Below are positions 1-10,417 of a DNA stretch of 64,000 nucleotides, one piece after another. Below the pieces are notes generated by a model. That model was not told where the DNA came from, did no database searches, and saw only the letters and a list, made by a program, of their open reading frames with translations. Source of the stretch: Ascaris suum (taxonomy: Eukaryota; Nematoda; Chromadorea; Rhabditida; Ascarididae); assembly GCA_013433145.1 (NCBI GenBank), contig CM024168.1, positions 1,798,001-1,862,000 of the forward strand, given 5' to 3'. Numbering within the stretch: position 1 is the first letter of the stretch; each line of letters starts with the position of its first letter. Both the position numbers and the translations under genes were made by a program.

Positions 1-2759
1 TCTCCACTTATTTTTGAGGTTCCATCCATTAGAACTTTCTAAATTTAACGACCCCCCCCCCCCCCCAATCTAATTTTGAAATTACAAAAAAACCTAATAT
101 TAATTCACAATAGTAGAAATGACAGAATTTATTAATAGAATGAATAATAAGTTTTAGTTGAATTTTTATACTTGAAGAATTAAAAAATTCAAAAAAAAAA
201 GCGAAAGTCCCCATTCATCGAGCAATTTGTTATGTGAAGATCAATTTCTAGGCTGCTCTCCGGAAAGATAAATAACAAATAGGCAAAGATGTAACAAGAT
301 GCGTTTGCTTGCTGCACTTGCACGCAACGAATCCCCATCCATATATAGGGGGAAGCACTCAACACAATTGATCGTTTCTCGTTTTTTTTTTTTTTTTTTA
401 ATGTTCGGAACGATCGAATATTGCCAGAATAGAGCATTTTTCAAACTTTTTTTTCGCATAAACGCATAAATATTTCATCATTTTTCTCAGCTGTCTTTAA
501 AAAAAAAAAAAAAAAACAAAAATAAAAATACTATTTTTAATTTGCATATTTTTATTATTAGTTACATTTTTTCATATTTATTTTCCAAAAAAAACTTTTT
601 TCTATTTATTAATATTCAAATTCAAGTTTTAAATTGAAGAAAAAAGATTGAAAATTTTCAGAAGATGCGAAAATTTGTGCGGAAAAATGATGAGAATATA
701 CTGCTGGAATTTCGATTTTTTCTCATAGTTAAACATCATTGATAACATTACAGCTTTTCTAAAGAAATACGAAAAAAAACGTCGCACATCATGTCGGTAC
801 TTTATTTCGTTCACTATGGCACTACTCATTAACGTCCGAGGGTTGATTCATAAAATATTTAGCAACTTCCCTTTCCCGCCCTCCTTCTTCCCCAATCTCC
901 ATACCTTTCCGCTCTATTAAGGAAGGGGTTGGAGAGGGGAAGAGGGAGGGTTGCACTAGCAAATCCCATCCCAGAGGTGGTTCTAGCTGAGGGGTTCCAC
1001 ACTTTTTTAATGCTTATAGCAAGAATTATGCAAATGCACATTACACTGACATAGTTTCCCTGCGTATTTGCGCATATTTGCCCATCCGAAATTATGGACT
1101 ACAATTATGAATTTGATATGCATCATGTGCACAATAGGAGGATGATCTCTTATCTCTATGTTCATTCCGCCTATTTACCTTTCATTCCTTGATCTTTGGT
1201 CCTTTACAGATTCTTCAAATGTAATAAAACCTTCAAGTCAACTTTTAAAACAAGCGGGTGGGGTTCAAAAAAGATTTTTTTTTTGGCTATGAATTTACGC
1301 AATTAACCAATTTCATAAAAGAACACACTCTTCCACGTTTAAACACTATTTCTAGATATTTCAGGCGATCAGCTAACTTGATTCGCTGGAACGTGTACCA
1401 TATTTTCCTTTAAGGTAAGCACTTTTACTTGTCTCGAATTTAGTATACACCTGAAGTAACAGCAAAATTATAGGCCCAAGAGGATTCCATCAAAAAAAGC
1501 ACGGCTTCTATCTATCGTTTATGAAGTAATTTTACTAAAATATACTTTTTCTCTGCCATCATGATGCAATACTTAGGTAACTGAGGTAAGCATTTCTATA
1601 ACTGAGGGAAATTGTATAGTATTTAGTTGAGGTAAGACCACTTGATTTGAAGTAACGCCGATATATTATATAGTTGCATCCATATTACAGCTATTTGTCA
1701 GAATTTCCGGCATACTTAAATAAATGAAAGACATCGAATATTTTATCTTATTATGTCTTATGCATATTACCATATTACGCATATTATGCATTATGCATAA
1801 CGACATCTTACAGTGTTATGCATAATTAAGTATGCATCGGATGAAAACCCATCTAAACTCTCCTCGAACCTAGGACCACAGAAATGAGAACCACATAACG
1901 CTGGGGTCTTATCCATTATTAGAAGTTTTATATGACTGTATTCAATCCACATGTATATGGGGTATATCATTTTATAATTGTAAAATTCAAAGCGATAACT
2001 TCGCGCATATTTCTGAGGTCGGAAGAAATATTTCTGAGATCAAACAAAATATGATTAAAAAAGGAAATGAAGAAATCATATTTACACATAATTCCAAAAT
2101 AAAGAAACGACAGCGGAAAACTCATTTGCATAAAAATCTAATACTCGGTTGCATAAGAAAAATTAGTGTAATCATGAAATATCACATTTTATCGTTATAC
2201 AACAATTATTCCATATCTTATCAGTTATAAGTGTTCAAGTGTCAGTACTTGCCTCACTAATGTTAAGACCTTAAATATATCATGCAATAATAAGATAGTG
2301 ATGAGCACTGATCTTATCACTTCAAAGAATGCTTAAGTTTGCTCGAAAGAAACGACACCAGAACATCATAGAATCGATCCAGGACAACTGAGCTGCTATT
2401 AGGATTCGAGACACCATCAACGAAAGATTTGGGTCTAAGGCAGCACACAACCAAGTACGAATCGAACAAACGCTATGGCATGGAAACGATAGGAGCGAAA
2501 CGAACAGATACCACTAGCAGGATAATTTTCTAGTGACAAAAGTAGGACGGATGAAGATCATAAATATTCCAAGGTAATAGATGAATGCAAGGATGAAGAT
2601 CTAGACCTGTTTCACATTCTCCCGACATACCCTTTATCGTGAAGCATAAATATCACCACATGCGCTTATAAATTGTATAGTTTTCGACTTGAGACCATTC
2701 TAAATCCATTTATTGGACATTCTTATGCCATGTTGAAACATCCAGCGCCCCTCCCTTAC
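1..2759. other. AT-rich sequence, probable intron of the I-SMAD-like gene; no exon seen
   Basis: I searched both strands for MH2 signatures (AYWE, FCLGQL, CPCWLE) and found none. The stretch holds a run of 15 C at 52-66, poly-T and poly-A runs, a pyrimidine block followed by a purine block at 870-950, and repeated TATGCAT/ATGCAAAT-like words around 1740-1820. Confidence 0.5.
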
Positions 2760-2801
2760 CCCACCGGCTACTCTGATACTCACATCCACACCTGGAGACA
2801 G
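2760..2801 (-). CDS. SMAD6/7-like: I-SMAD-like exon 7 candidate: end of linker
   Basis: A TTTTATCATAG acceptor precedes 2801. In phase with exon 6 the reading is AVSRCGCEYQSSRW up to a GTAAGG donor at 2759. A Trp at the exon end would suit the SxxWC start of MH2. A stronger GTGAGT donor at 2783 would instead give an 18-nt exon in the same phase. Both options keep phase 1, so the choice does not affect the frame. The next residue would be encoded outside the recognised exons. Confidence 0.45.
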
Positions 2802-2939
2802 CTATGATAAAACACAACGACAGCTTAGGAAGTGAAAATTCGGTTCTTCCCTCTCCTCTCCCAACCCGTAGAAGAAAAAAATCTGGCGTCATTTTGAGGG
2901 AAGCCTATCTATAATCAAAACAACGAATAAAAAACGAAC

Positions 2940-3077
2940 CGGATGCATGTGAGTGAACGTTTGGTGTAAGAGGGGTTGGCGCTGAGGAGTCGGGTATAGG
3001 TGGCGGAGCTCGACTTGGCGGCAACATGTTGTTCACCATACTTGTGCCCGTTAACTCGTCACCGAACCCAGTATCAC
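2940..3077 (-). CDS. SMAD6/7-like: I-SMAD-like exon 6: Pro/Ser-rich linker
   Basis: The acceptor TATAACAG precedes 3077 and the donor GTTCGT starts at 2939. In phase with exon 5 it encodes 45 whole codons, DTGFGDELTGTSMVNNMLPP followed by SRAPPPIPDSSAPTPLTPNV and HSHAS. It is proline-rich with several S/TP sites, which in SMAD linkers are typical targets of proline-directed kinases (family knowledge). The PPPPYSR PY motif of vertebrate I-SMADs is absent. GC content is clearly above the flanks. Confidence 0.72.
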
Positions 3078-4046
3078 CTGTTATAACTAAAATTATTCTT
3101 TATAGTCGATCGATATGGAAACTAAATCACTATAATATTTCCATGTAATAAAAATAATTGAAAGGTTAGAATTATATATAACCGATCTAAACTATTTTAT
3201 TTCCGCGTACAATTTGAATCGCATAAGACACTACACATAGGCGAATAAGACTAAAATACATGTTAAAAGAAACTGGGCTGATAAAATCTCATAGCCACAG
3301 TTCTCTTCTAATTTCATGTATGCATTTCTAGGCACATCATACTGGGCTTGAGATCTTAAAGTTAACCAGCTATGCAAATATTTTCATAGAAATTATAATA
3401 TGCAAATATGGAATAAAATAAAATTTTAATATAAACAATCAAATAAAACATAGATCGAAAAATACGACCGTTTGTGATGTATAAAATGCATCATGCATCA
3501 ATCTAGATATGCATATTAATGTGCTTAAAAAGATCTTCATATATCTTTTCATTTATTCTTATGACCTTATTTAGAAGTGCTCCTCACTACAGCGGATCAT
3601 TTGACCATGAAAAAACGAATTAAACACTTCTCGGCATTTCCGATATCCATCTTATTCCGAAATAAACTTACGCAAAGAGAAAACGACCATACTCTATTGA
3701 ACTTCATTAAATTGCTAAAATATCACAGAAGCAAAACTGTCAATACAACAATGAGGAAGAATGCAGTAACATATTGCAATAATACAACATCAAAACATAA
3801 TGCAGTATTACAATAACGATGCGGCATCATTTTGCATATTTCCATACGATTCGTTATGATATTCATTCCAAATCTTCAGGAAAATGGATCAGCAAGAAAT
3901 ACGCCTAATTCTCTCTCATTTTCAATGGCGCTTATTCGATAATGAATAGATCTTTTTATTTATAAGGAAACTTTATGAAAGGTTTTATGACAAATCAAAA
4001 AAAAGTAATAAGAAAAAATAAAAGAGGAAATAAAAGAGAAACTCAC

Positions 4047-4124
4047 AGGAATGATCACCAATAGGCAGTGTGCCATTAACTCCTCCAATAAGACTCTGCT
4101 CCTCTGATCCTCCACTGGCATCTG
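4047..4124 (-). CDS. SMAD6/7-like: I-SMAD-like exon 5: linker
   Basis: A strong acceptor (TTTTTTTACAG) precedes 4124 and a GTGAGT donor begins at 4046. In phase with exon 4 it reads ADASGGSEEQSLIGGVNGTL then PIGDHS, and it ends in phase 1. It is rich in Gly, Ser and acidic residues, as expected of the flexible linker between MH1 and MH2. There is no PPxY motif in it. Linkers are poorly conserved, so the support is splice sites, phase and position rather than similarity. Confidence 0.7.
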
Positions 4125-4564
4125 CTGTAAAAAAAGAAACAAAAAGCAATCTGCGCTATATGAGATTGACCTTAGCCGTTACTTCTTTTGCTCGATGCAT
4201 TTGCCTATTCCTTCCCATACTGACCAGAAGGATACATTCTGAAACTGACCCCGATACTGACCAAAAGTGTGTATTCTAATAATGAATAAAAGGACCGATA
4301 GTCTCGTGCATCCCTCCCATCTCTCCTACTCTATTTGGAAAAAAAGATAGTTAACATTTTTGAGAAATGTAAAAGAAATAGGAGAAAAAATTTTCATTTA
4401 CAAACAAATATCGATGAAAATTTTCTCCTCAGAAGGAAGTTTTTCGAGACGAAAAAGTTATCGACATAGATGGGAATATTCGAAACATTATCACAAAATC
4501 ACATTGTACTATCAAACTTCAGCTGTAATCATATCGAATCGAACACAACAATAAAATCACTAAC

Positions 4565-4682
4565 CAACAATCCAAAGAGCATAATGATAGGGATTGCAAC
4601 AAGATACAGTCGCGTTGTTCATTGTAACGCGCCCGAATCGGCACCATGGAAGTGGATCGAGCCTGTGTAATGCCGCATCCAC
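4565..4682 (-). CDS. SMAD6/7-like: I-SMAD-like exon 4: MH1 zinc-binding end (CCNPYH)
   Basis: The acceptor TTAACAG precedes 4682 and the donor GTTAGT starts at 4564. The exon has 39 codons plus one base. It opens VDAALHRLDPLPWCRFGRV and continues to TVSCCNPYHYALWIV. In MH1 the zinc is held by three Cys and one His; here W-C-R-F supplies one Cys and C-C-N-P-Y-H supplies a Cys and the His. In I-SMADs CCNPYH is usually followed by [LF]SRLC, but here by YALW. Phase 0 joins cleanly to exon 3 and phase 1 to exon 5. This is the strongest diagnostic segment in the window. Confidence 0.9.
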
Positions 4683-5712
4683 CTGTTAATTAATATTATT
4701 ATTATTTATATTACTACTATTATTACTGTTACTATTATTATTACTGCTATTACTCTGTCATATACTTGTTTGATATTTAAAAACCTATACAAGAATATTC
4801 GTAATATGACAACCTGTTTTATTTTTAAATGAATCCCTTCTTCTGCTTCCGAATATAAGCCTTCCTCCAACGAAAAAAAATATATATATATATATAAAAT
4901 TTATACGTCCTTCTTTTCGCTCAAACCTTATTATTGTTGCTTTGAGGACAGCTAAAAATGGATGAATTATTGGCACGAGAGGGCCAACCTTGGCTATCAA
5001 ATTCAAGTCAACGGGAAAAACCGTCTACTGAAAAATGATATGTAATTTGTTTGCGACAAACTTATATCATCTAAAGCAGTTGCATTTATTATCTACTGTG
5101 ATCAGCCATCTGTGCTGCCCAGCTTAACTGTTCAGCATTTCATCGTCGATGCTCTCAGATTCTGCGATCAAGAAGCCTTCACTTCTTTTTTACCTCAATA
5201 AATTTCACAAAGGAATCAAGGATGGCGACGAATATCTCACATAATGAATGTACTTTTTCGGTCTTACATACAATGAAATAAACTGCGGTCCTACTCATTC
5301 TATTTTATTCTATACGCAAGAGGGATTATTTTCTAAGAAATTGCTAAAATAAAAGAATTTTTTAAACCAGAAGGTCAAAGCCTATTTGTTCGCTTCAGCA
5401 GATCAGAAATTGTGAATTGAAAAAAATGGAGGAAAGGAAAATGTTCTTGGCCTTCATTGATCAAAGAAGGGCTTTGGAGATAGGAATGCTACAAAAAATT
5501 GGAGAAGAAAAAATTCATATTAGGCGCGATTAAGATGGGCGAATCCAGCACTTTCAACTCGAAAAGATTTCAGGAAAACCTATCAAATACGGAAGGTCGT
5601 CTCCCCAATCAAGCACGGTCGGAAAATGAAGAAGGTTACGATTCCACACTCATCTCCCCTTCCCCAATCCTCCACTACTGTTTTCTGTTCGAAATTATAC
5701 AATACAATAAAC

Positions 5713-5939
5713 CTGCAACTCTTTCCATCGCCACAGCTTGCAGCATAGGTAAGGCATCGACATAGGTTTGTCGATTTGAGGGATGAGGCCCGAGTCTTCG
5801 AACTTCTGTTGCGGAAGTCCTTCCTCTTCGTCGGTCTCTCCTGCTGCCGCATCTTTTGAGCACCCGGGTGTCTCTTCGATGATATCCATCGGTGGTCCCG
5901 GGCACACTGCTTGATATCGCGACCACCCGTTTGTACAGC
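5713..5939 (-). CDS. SMAD6/7-like: I-SMAD-like exon 3: MH1 core with LWRW motif, frame broken once
   Basis: The acceptor is TTGAAG before 5939 and the donor is CAG/GTTTAT at 5712. The exon start in phase 0 reads AVQTGGRDIKQC, matching the I-SMAD block A-V-E-S-R-G-G-x-x-x-x-C that ends in the first zinc-binding Cys. The exon end, in a different frame, reads SGLIPQIDKPMSMPYLCC then KLWRWKELQ, matching [LI]LC[KR]LFRWPDL of MH1. The exon is 227 nt, so the two halves disagree by one base (one missing or two extra). Between them lies an acidic insert (DAAAGETDEEEG) in what would be the variable MH1 loop. The basic DNA-contacting hairpin of R-SMADs is not conserved. A GC-rich micro-intron is possible but I find no convincing one. 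Confidence 0.8.
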
Positions 5940-7092
5940 CTTCAATAATAATACATCTACGTAACACATATAAGTATCATGATTTATGCAAAAATTATGC
6001 CTCAGAACCACAGTTATGACATTCAAAGACTCTAATATTAGCATAAATGATCAAGCATTACTTTAGCAATGAAAATCAAATCTTATAATAGCAGCACAGA
6101 CTAGGACGCTTCTTCTGGATACGATCATCAATGTTCTCACAGATGAAGGCATAAAATCACCAACTAATCGACTGACAAATAAAAAAGAGCGAAATATTAT
6201 TATTCGAGATATCGAAGTACGCCTCCCCTAGATGAAACCATATTCAGCATACGAATACAAAAAAGAACATGCAAAAGTTAGCATCAGCAATATCAACTTC
6301 AAACAGTGATATAACATATTAAATTAGTGACAGTAAATACTTGAATATTGCTCCTTCGTTGTCAAGAGATGGGAATTCGGACGAGCCGCCCCTCCCTTAC
6401 TCGAATTCAGTACCTCTTTTCCTCCTCTCAAATATTGCCTTTTCTTCGAGATGCATTTTCTCCCTCCCTAAATTTAATTTTCCCCTCAAATCTATCAATT
6501 TCTTCTGGCGTTGTTAACCCCCTCCTCCTGACCCCCTCTCCTCTTCTACCTGCCGAGGATGAGTTCAAGATTTTCAAGTACTTACTTTGCGATATTTTCA
6601 CAAAATGTTTTATACTAACAGTAAAATATCAGCAGAATATGGATATTTAATAGTAAAGTGTTTGAGTGGAAAAAAAAAAAAAAATAATATAAATGCTATT
6701 TGCGCTGCGCCTTAATAAATAACAGCTCACAGCAAAAACTACAAACAACGGCTGATTTAACTGATTGGCTTCCGTGACGTTTAAATGGTTAAATGCTTTC
6801 ATCGGTATTGGGGAAGAGGATTGTTCGAGTTCGCGCATCTTTCCACATTTCTATCTCTTTCTTTACATTGACGATATTGTAATAATTACGCTTCTTTAGC
6901 TGCTCCCCCCCCCCCCCCAAAAAAAAAAGACTTTCAGGAGAATAGTGAATAGAAAAGTATGAATATCTATCATAAATGATGAAAACAGAAAAAGAATTTC
7001 GATTATTATTTAAAAAAATATTTTCAACGAAAAATATCGAAAAAAAAACAGAGAGAGAAAAAAAAAACAACAACAACAACACATAAATAAAC

Positions 7093-7201
7093 CTTTAAGA
7101 TCGCAGCTAAATCTTCTGTATCGAAAGCGCGCAATAGACGATTGAATCGCCGTCGAGCGCGCTTCTCGTCCGCTGATTGAATCGTTCTTAGCCTCCACAA
7201 T
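7093..7201 (-). CDS. SMAD6/7-like: I-SMAD-like exon 2: N-terminal MH1 helix
   Basis: The exon has an AAG acceptor just before 7201 and an AAG/GTTTAT donor at 7092. It carries one base plus 36 codons. The protein runs from LWRLRTIQSADEK through a basic stretch RARRRF to LLRAFDTEDLAAILK. This fits the amphipathic MH1 helix of I-SMADs (L-K-x-L-x-x-x-x-L-x-x-L-L-x-A-V-E). It ends in phase 0, exactly where the next exon supplies A-V-Q-T-G-G. Its GC content is much higher than that of the flanking intron. The alternative frame here gives no recognisable motif. Confidence 0.72.
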
Positions 7202-7790
7202 CTTTATTATTTCTATTATTTTACACGAAATATTGAATAATACAAAATATAAAATATAGAATAGAATTTCTTATGATCTCTCCATGCAATTTCAGATATT
7301 AGGAGACAAATCTTTGAAAAAGAAATTATTTTTTTTTTTTTAATATGAGAAATAAACTTTCAAAAGAAGTTCCATTTTTTAAAAATATTCTAAATGAGCC
7401 GATCGTCGATGAAATTTTTCTTTCTCTCTCTGGAATAAACTATATCTCCAGTCTATCATTTCTATGGCTCCCTACTGATAAAAATGTAATATCATCAAGC
7501 AACGTAATCGATATGCCGCTTTTACATTCAATATTTGCAACATTTATCGAGGTAAATGGCGTTGCATTAGAAATGATTGCAATTTAGGCGTATTCACGTG
7601 CCATTCACGTGCACAAAAAAAGAATTTCATCGGAATTTCCCGGAAGGAAAAACTTTTTGAAGTGATCACGTTTCATTAATTGGCTACAGTATTCTTGGAG
7701 TATATATTGATATATGACTGAAAACAATGAATGGCATTTATTATATATAATAAAAGTAAGTTACAAAATAGTGTAGAGACAAACTAAAAA

Positions 7791-7820
7791 AAAATAAATA
7801 AATAAATAAATAAATAAAAT
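7791..7820. repeat. AAAT tetranucleotide microsatellite
   Basis: About seven tandem AAAT units inside the first intron interval of the I-SMAD-like gene. Confidence 0.9.
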
Positions 7821-8493
7821 ACAGACTACAGAGATAGAAAGTTTTCAAATATAGCTTAAAATAAATATAATTTAGAAGTAATCATTATAAATATAAACTG
7901 CGAGAGCAATTTTAGACGAGATTTCTTCCCATGGGAAATCCGAAAATAAGTTTCTTCATTAAAAAGTTTTTCAAAAGCCACCAAAATAGTTGTAATTTGA
8001 GAGCTAATAAAAGTCCCTCGGAATGAACAAACTAACAGAAAATAAGTGAACGTTCGAAATGCTTACAATAAGCATATAAATGGAAAAAAAAAAAGATTGC
8101 GCTATATGAGGATTTCTCTAATATTGGAAATGAATGCATATTAATTAAAATGAAGCTAGCAATTATGAAGAACTTAAATTGAACTCGTGATCAAGTAAAT
8201 AAATAATCGATATGCGATCTACTAATAAAACGGGTGACCACTCTTCAATCTCTGACTACAACCGAGGGGTGAGGGGTCGTGATCACCCGCTACACCTCTC
8301 GTCCTCTGCCTACCTCCCTCATAATTCTAGAATGGTAGGGGAATGAGATGGGGAAAGGAGGGAGGGGGGAGGAGGAGAGAGCGAAGAGGTGTTCTAGCTT
8401 TCATAAACATCACAAATTATTCTAAAACTCACTTCTCGACGTGTCGCCTTCGCTCTGATAGGAGGCACCAAATTCCACAATCTAACGGCATAC

Positions 8494-8501
8494 CGCTGCA
8501 T
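8494..8501 (-). CDS. SMAD6/7-like: I-SMAD-like first coding exon (candidate start)
   Basis: The minus strand reads ATG CAG CG, then a GTATGC donor at 8493. Splicing to the acceptor at 7201 completes an Arg codon and gives MQRLWRLRT. Immediately upstream in the same frame the codons read R-S-A-L, so the joined string RSALMQRLWRLR resembles RSALVRRLWRSR at the N-terminus of human SMAD7. An in-frame TAG (8514-8516) separates those codons from a further upstream ATG (8520-8522), so I place the start at 8501. The exon is very short, and its assignment rests on phase agreement plus this motif. It could instead be a 5' UTR exon, or the TAG could be a disabling change or a sequence error. Confidence 0.5.
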
Positions 8502-9568
8502 CAGCGCACTCCTCTATTGCATCCCGACGAATTTCAACGTCGAGCGTCTAAAATATTCATTTCTCATTGAAAAAAAAAAAACTTCTAAGGGCGCTTAAAA
8601 ATTCGTCGAATTTTGTTTGCAAAATAAGATTGCTCGAAGTACTTTCTGTTAAAGAACAGCAAAATATGTTGAGTGCTGTTTCATTTTTATATTTCAGCAA
8701 GCGAAAATGCTTAATAGCGCAGGCTCTTGTTGGTACTAGGGAACGCACTTAAATTCTTGAAGAATCAATACCTCTGTTTTATCAGTTCAGTTCCTCTCTC
8801 TCTCTCTCTGTACATATATATGTACATATATCATATTTTTAGGGTGCAAAAAACAAAGTTGATGGCTCCAACAGAACCAATAACTTCCGCCATATTTCAT
8901 GAAGGGACTCTATGACACTGCATCAGCAAAAGTGGGCAATAATTTATCAACCTATGTCTATAAACATTTGTCTTTCAAAGGGAATACTTTCAAGTTCAAG
9001 GAGATAAGCAATCGGCTACAGTAATCCTGATAGAAACCACAGTAACCTAGTAATGGACTGTAACGAGCGATAACTTCTACAGTATCAGTACTCATAGTAA
9101 TACTGTTACTCGTTTCATATCATATGGCAATCTCTAATAAAAATAAAAATCTTTAATAAAACTGATCTAAAAATGAAACAGTCATTTCGAAAATGTATCC
9201 ACAAATACAAAGACAGGTTTGTAGCATTAAAATAAGTTTGAATGCAATATAATCATTATTACGCTCAGCTTATGACTTTCATCAGTGCTGAAGAGAGTCT
9301 CATAAACCTTATTGAATTTTTTTCAGAGGCAATTTCCGGTTAGCCAATAAATTAACATACATTACCTTTGCCGTAGGAGACAACCCAAACAATCGCTGAG
9401 ATGATTTGTGCCGATGAGAGAAAATTTATAGCAGAGTTTACACATAAAATAGGTTTCAAAAAGATAAAAAACGGAAATGTCTTTTAAGAAAAGTTCTTTT
9501 GAGTTACCTAAGCAAACACTAAAATACCACAGTTCTTCCTGTATTTACAACGGTAACCACTAAGAAAA

Positions 9569-9570
<2 letters not shown>

Positions 9571-9656
<86 letters not shown>
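9571..9656. repeat. (TA)n microsatellite, about 86 bp
   Basis: Uninterrupted AT dinucleotide repeat. Self-complementary, so able to extrude as a cruciform. Confidence 0.98.
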
Positions 9657-9660
<4 letters not shown>

Positions 9661-10369
9661 TATTCAAATGCGGAGCGATGGAATCATTCGCCCTCATTGC
9701 TGTCACTCATTTTAATGCATTAAAAGAAATTCGACGTGAAGCATCGAAATAGCCATACTCTCAAACTCTCCCATATTCATTCTTTTCCGCTTCCCCGTCC
9801 TACTCCCTCTCCCCCCGCCTCCCTTCCCGTTTAGGCAGTATACGTTGTAGATTTACCTCCATAAGTTACAATTTTAAATGTATTTCAAGTTTCGTGTTTA
9901 CATTCAAAGTAAATTAACGAGGATGTTTATTGGCTTTCTGCATTAACCATCAATAATTCGGTGTCTTCTCATGATGCTCATATTTTTCAGCGATAAAACT
10001 TCCCTTGGCTGGAGCAATGATTGTTTAGCTCATAATTTCAAAGAAAGAGAAAGAGAGAGACTCAATTCAAAACAGTGCGAGATAACATCAACCTTTTAAG
10101 ATATGGGGTATACAATGTACATCGATACGAACGACAACAACATTTCATATGGGTGGCATCCCATAGAAATAACTTGTAATAAATAACTTGTAATAAAGTG
10201 CAGGATTTCTATTACTACGTAGTAGAAAAGGAAGTACCTTTCGGAAGTATGACTGAAATATCTTTAAATATTTTCTTTTTTAAACGACAACAAATTTTTT
10301 ATTTTTTTTCTGATACAAAAGTCTATAATTATCGGCAATAAAATTGACTTCTCTGAAATAAATATAAAC

Positions 10370-10417
10370 AAAATAAAATAAAAAAATAAAATAAAATAAA
10401 ATAAAATAAAATAAAAT
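10370..10417. repeat. AAAAT pentanucleotide microsatellite
   Basis: Tandem AAAAT units with one interruption. Confidence 0.9.

Larger units (their letters stand above)
2760..8522 (-). other. SMAD6/7-like: Inhibitory SMAD-like gene, 5' and middle part (SMAD6/7/Dad family), gene span
   Basis: Gene model built by hand from seven exon pieces on the minus strand (8494-8501, 7093-7201, 5713-5939, 4565-4682, 4047-4124, 2940-3077, 2760-2801). I-SMADs are intracellular antagonists of TGF-beta/BMP signalling that bind activated receptors or SMAD complexes through MH2; that role is family knowledge. Seen here are an N-terminal LWRLR motif like LWRSR of vertebrate SMAD6/7, an MH1 helix leading to AVQTGG, the core PYLCCKLWRW, then the zinc signature SCCNPYH and a Pro/Ser-rich linker. 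The doubled Cys of CCNPYH is typical of I-SMADs, whereas R-SMADs have C[IV]NPYH. Introns are AT-rich, 138 to 1292 nt. Phases match at each junction except for a frame change within the 5713-5939 exon. MH2 is not found in 1-2759, so the gene probably continues beyond the left edge. Family assignment is strong; whether the gene is intact is uncertain. Confidence 0.85.

Noticed and set aside
7093..7201. Alternative frame MEAKNDSISGREARS for the 7.1-kb exon, which would join the 5.9-kb exon without a frameshift
   Set aside because: It has no MH1 resemblance, while the chosen frame matches the MH1 helix and continues into AVQTGG at the next acceptor.
8400..8560. A larger exon ending at a GTGAGT donor near 8435
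   Set aside because: All frames from the nearest good acceptor contain stops; only a weak internal acceptor keeps it open. The GTATGC donor at 8493 gives the phase needed by the next exon.
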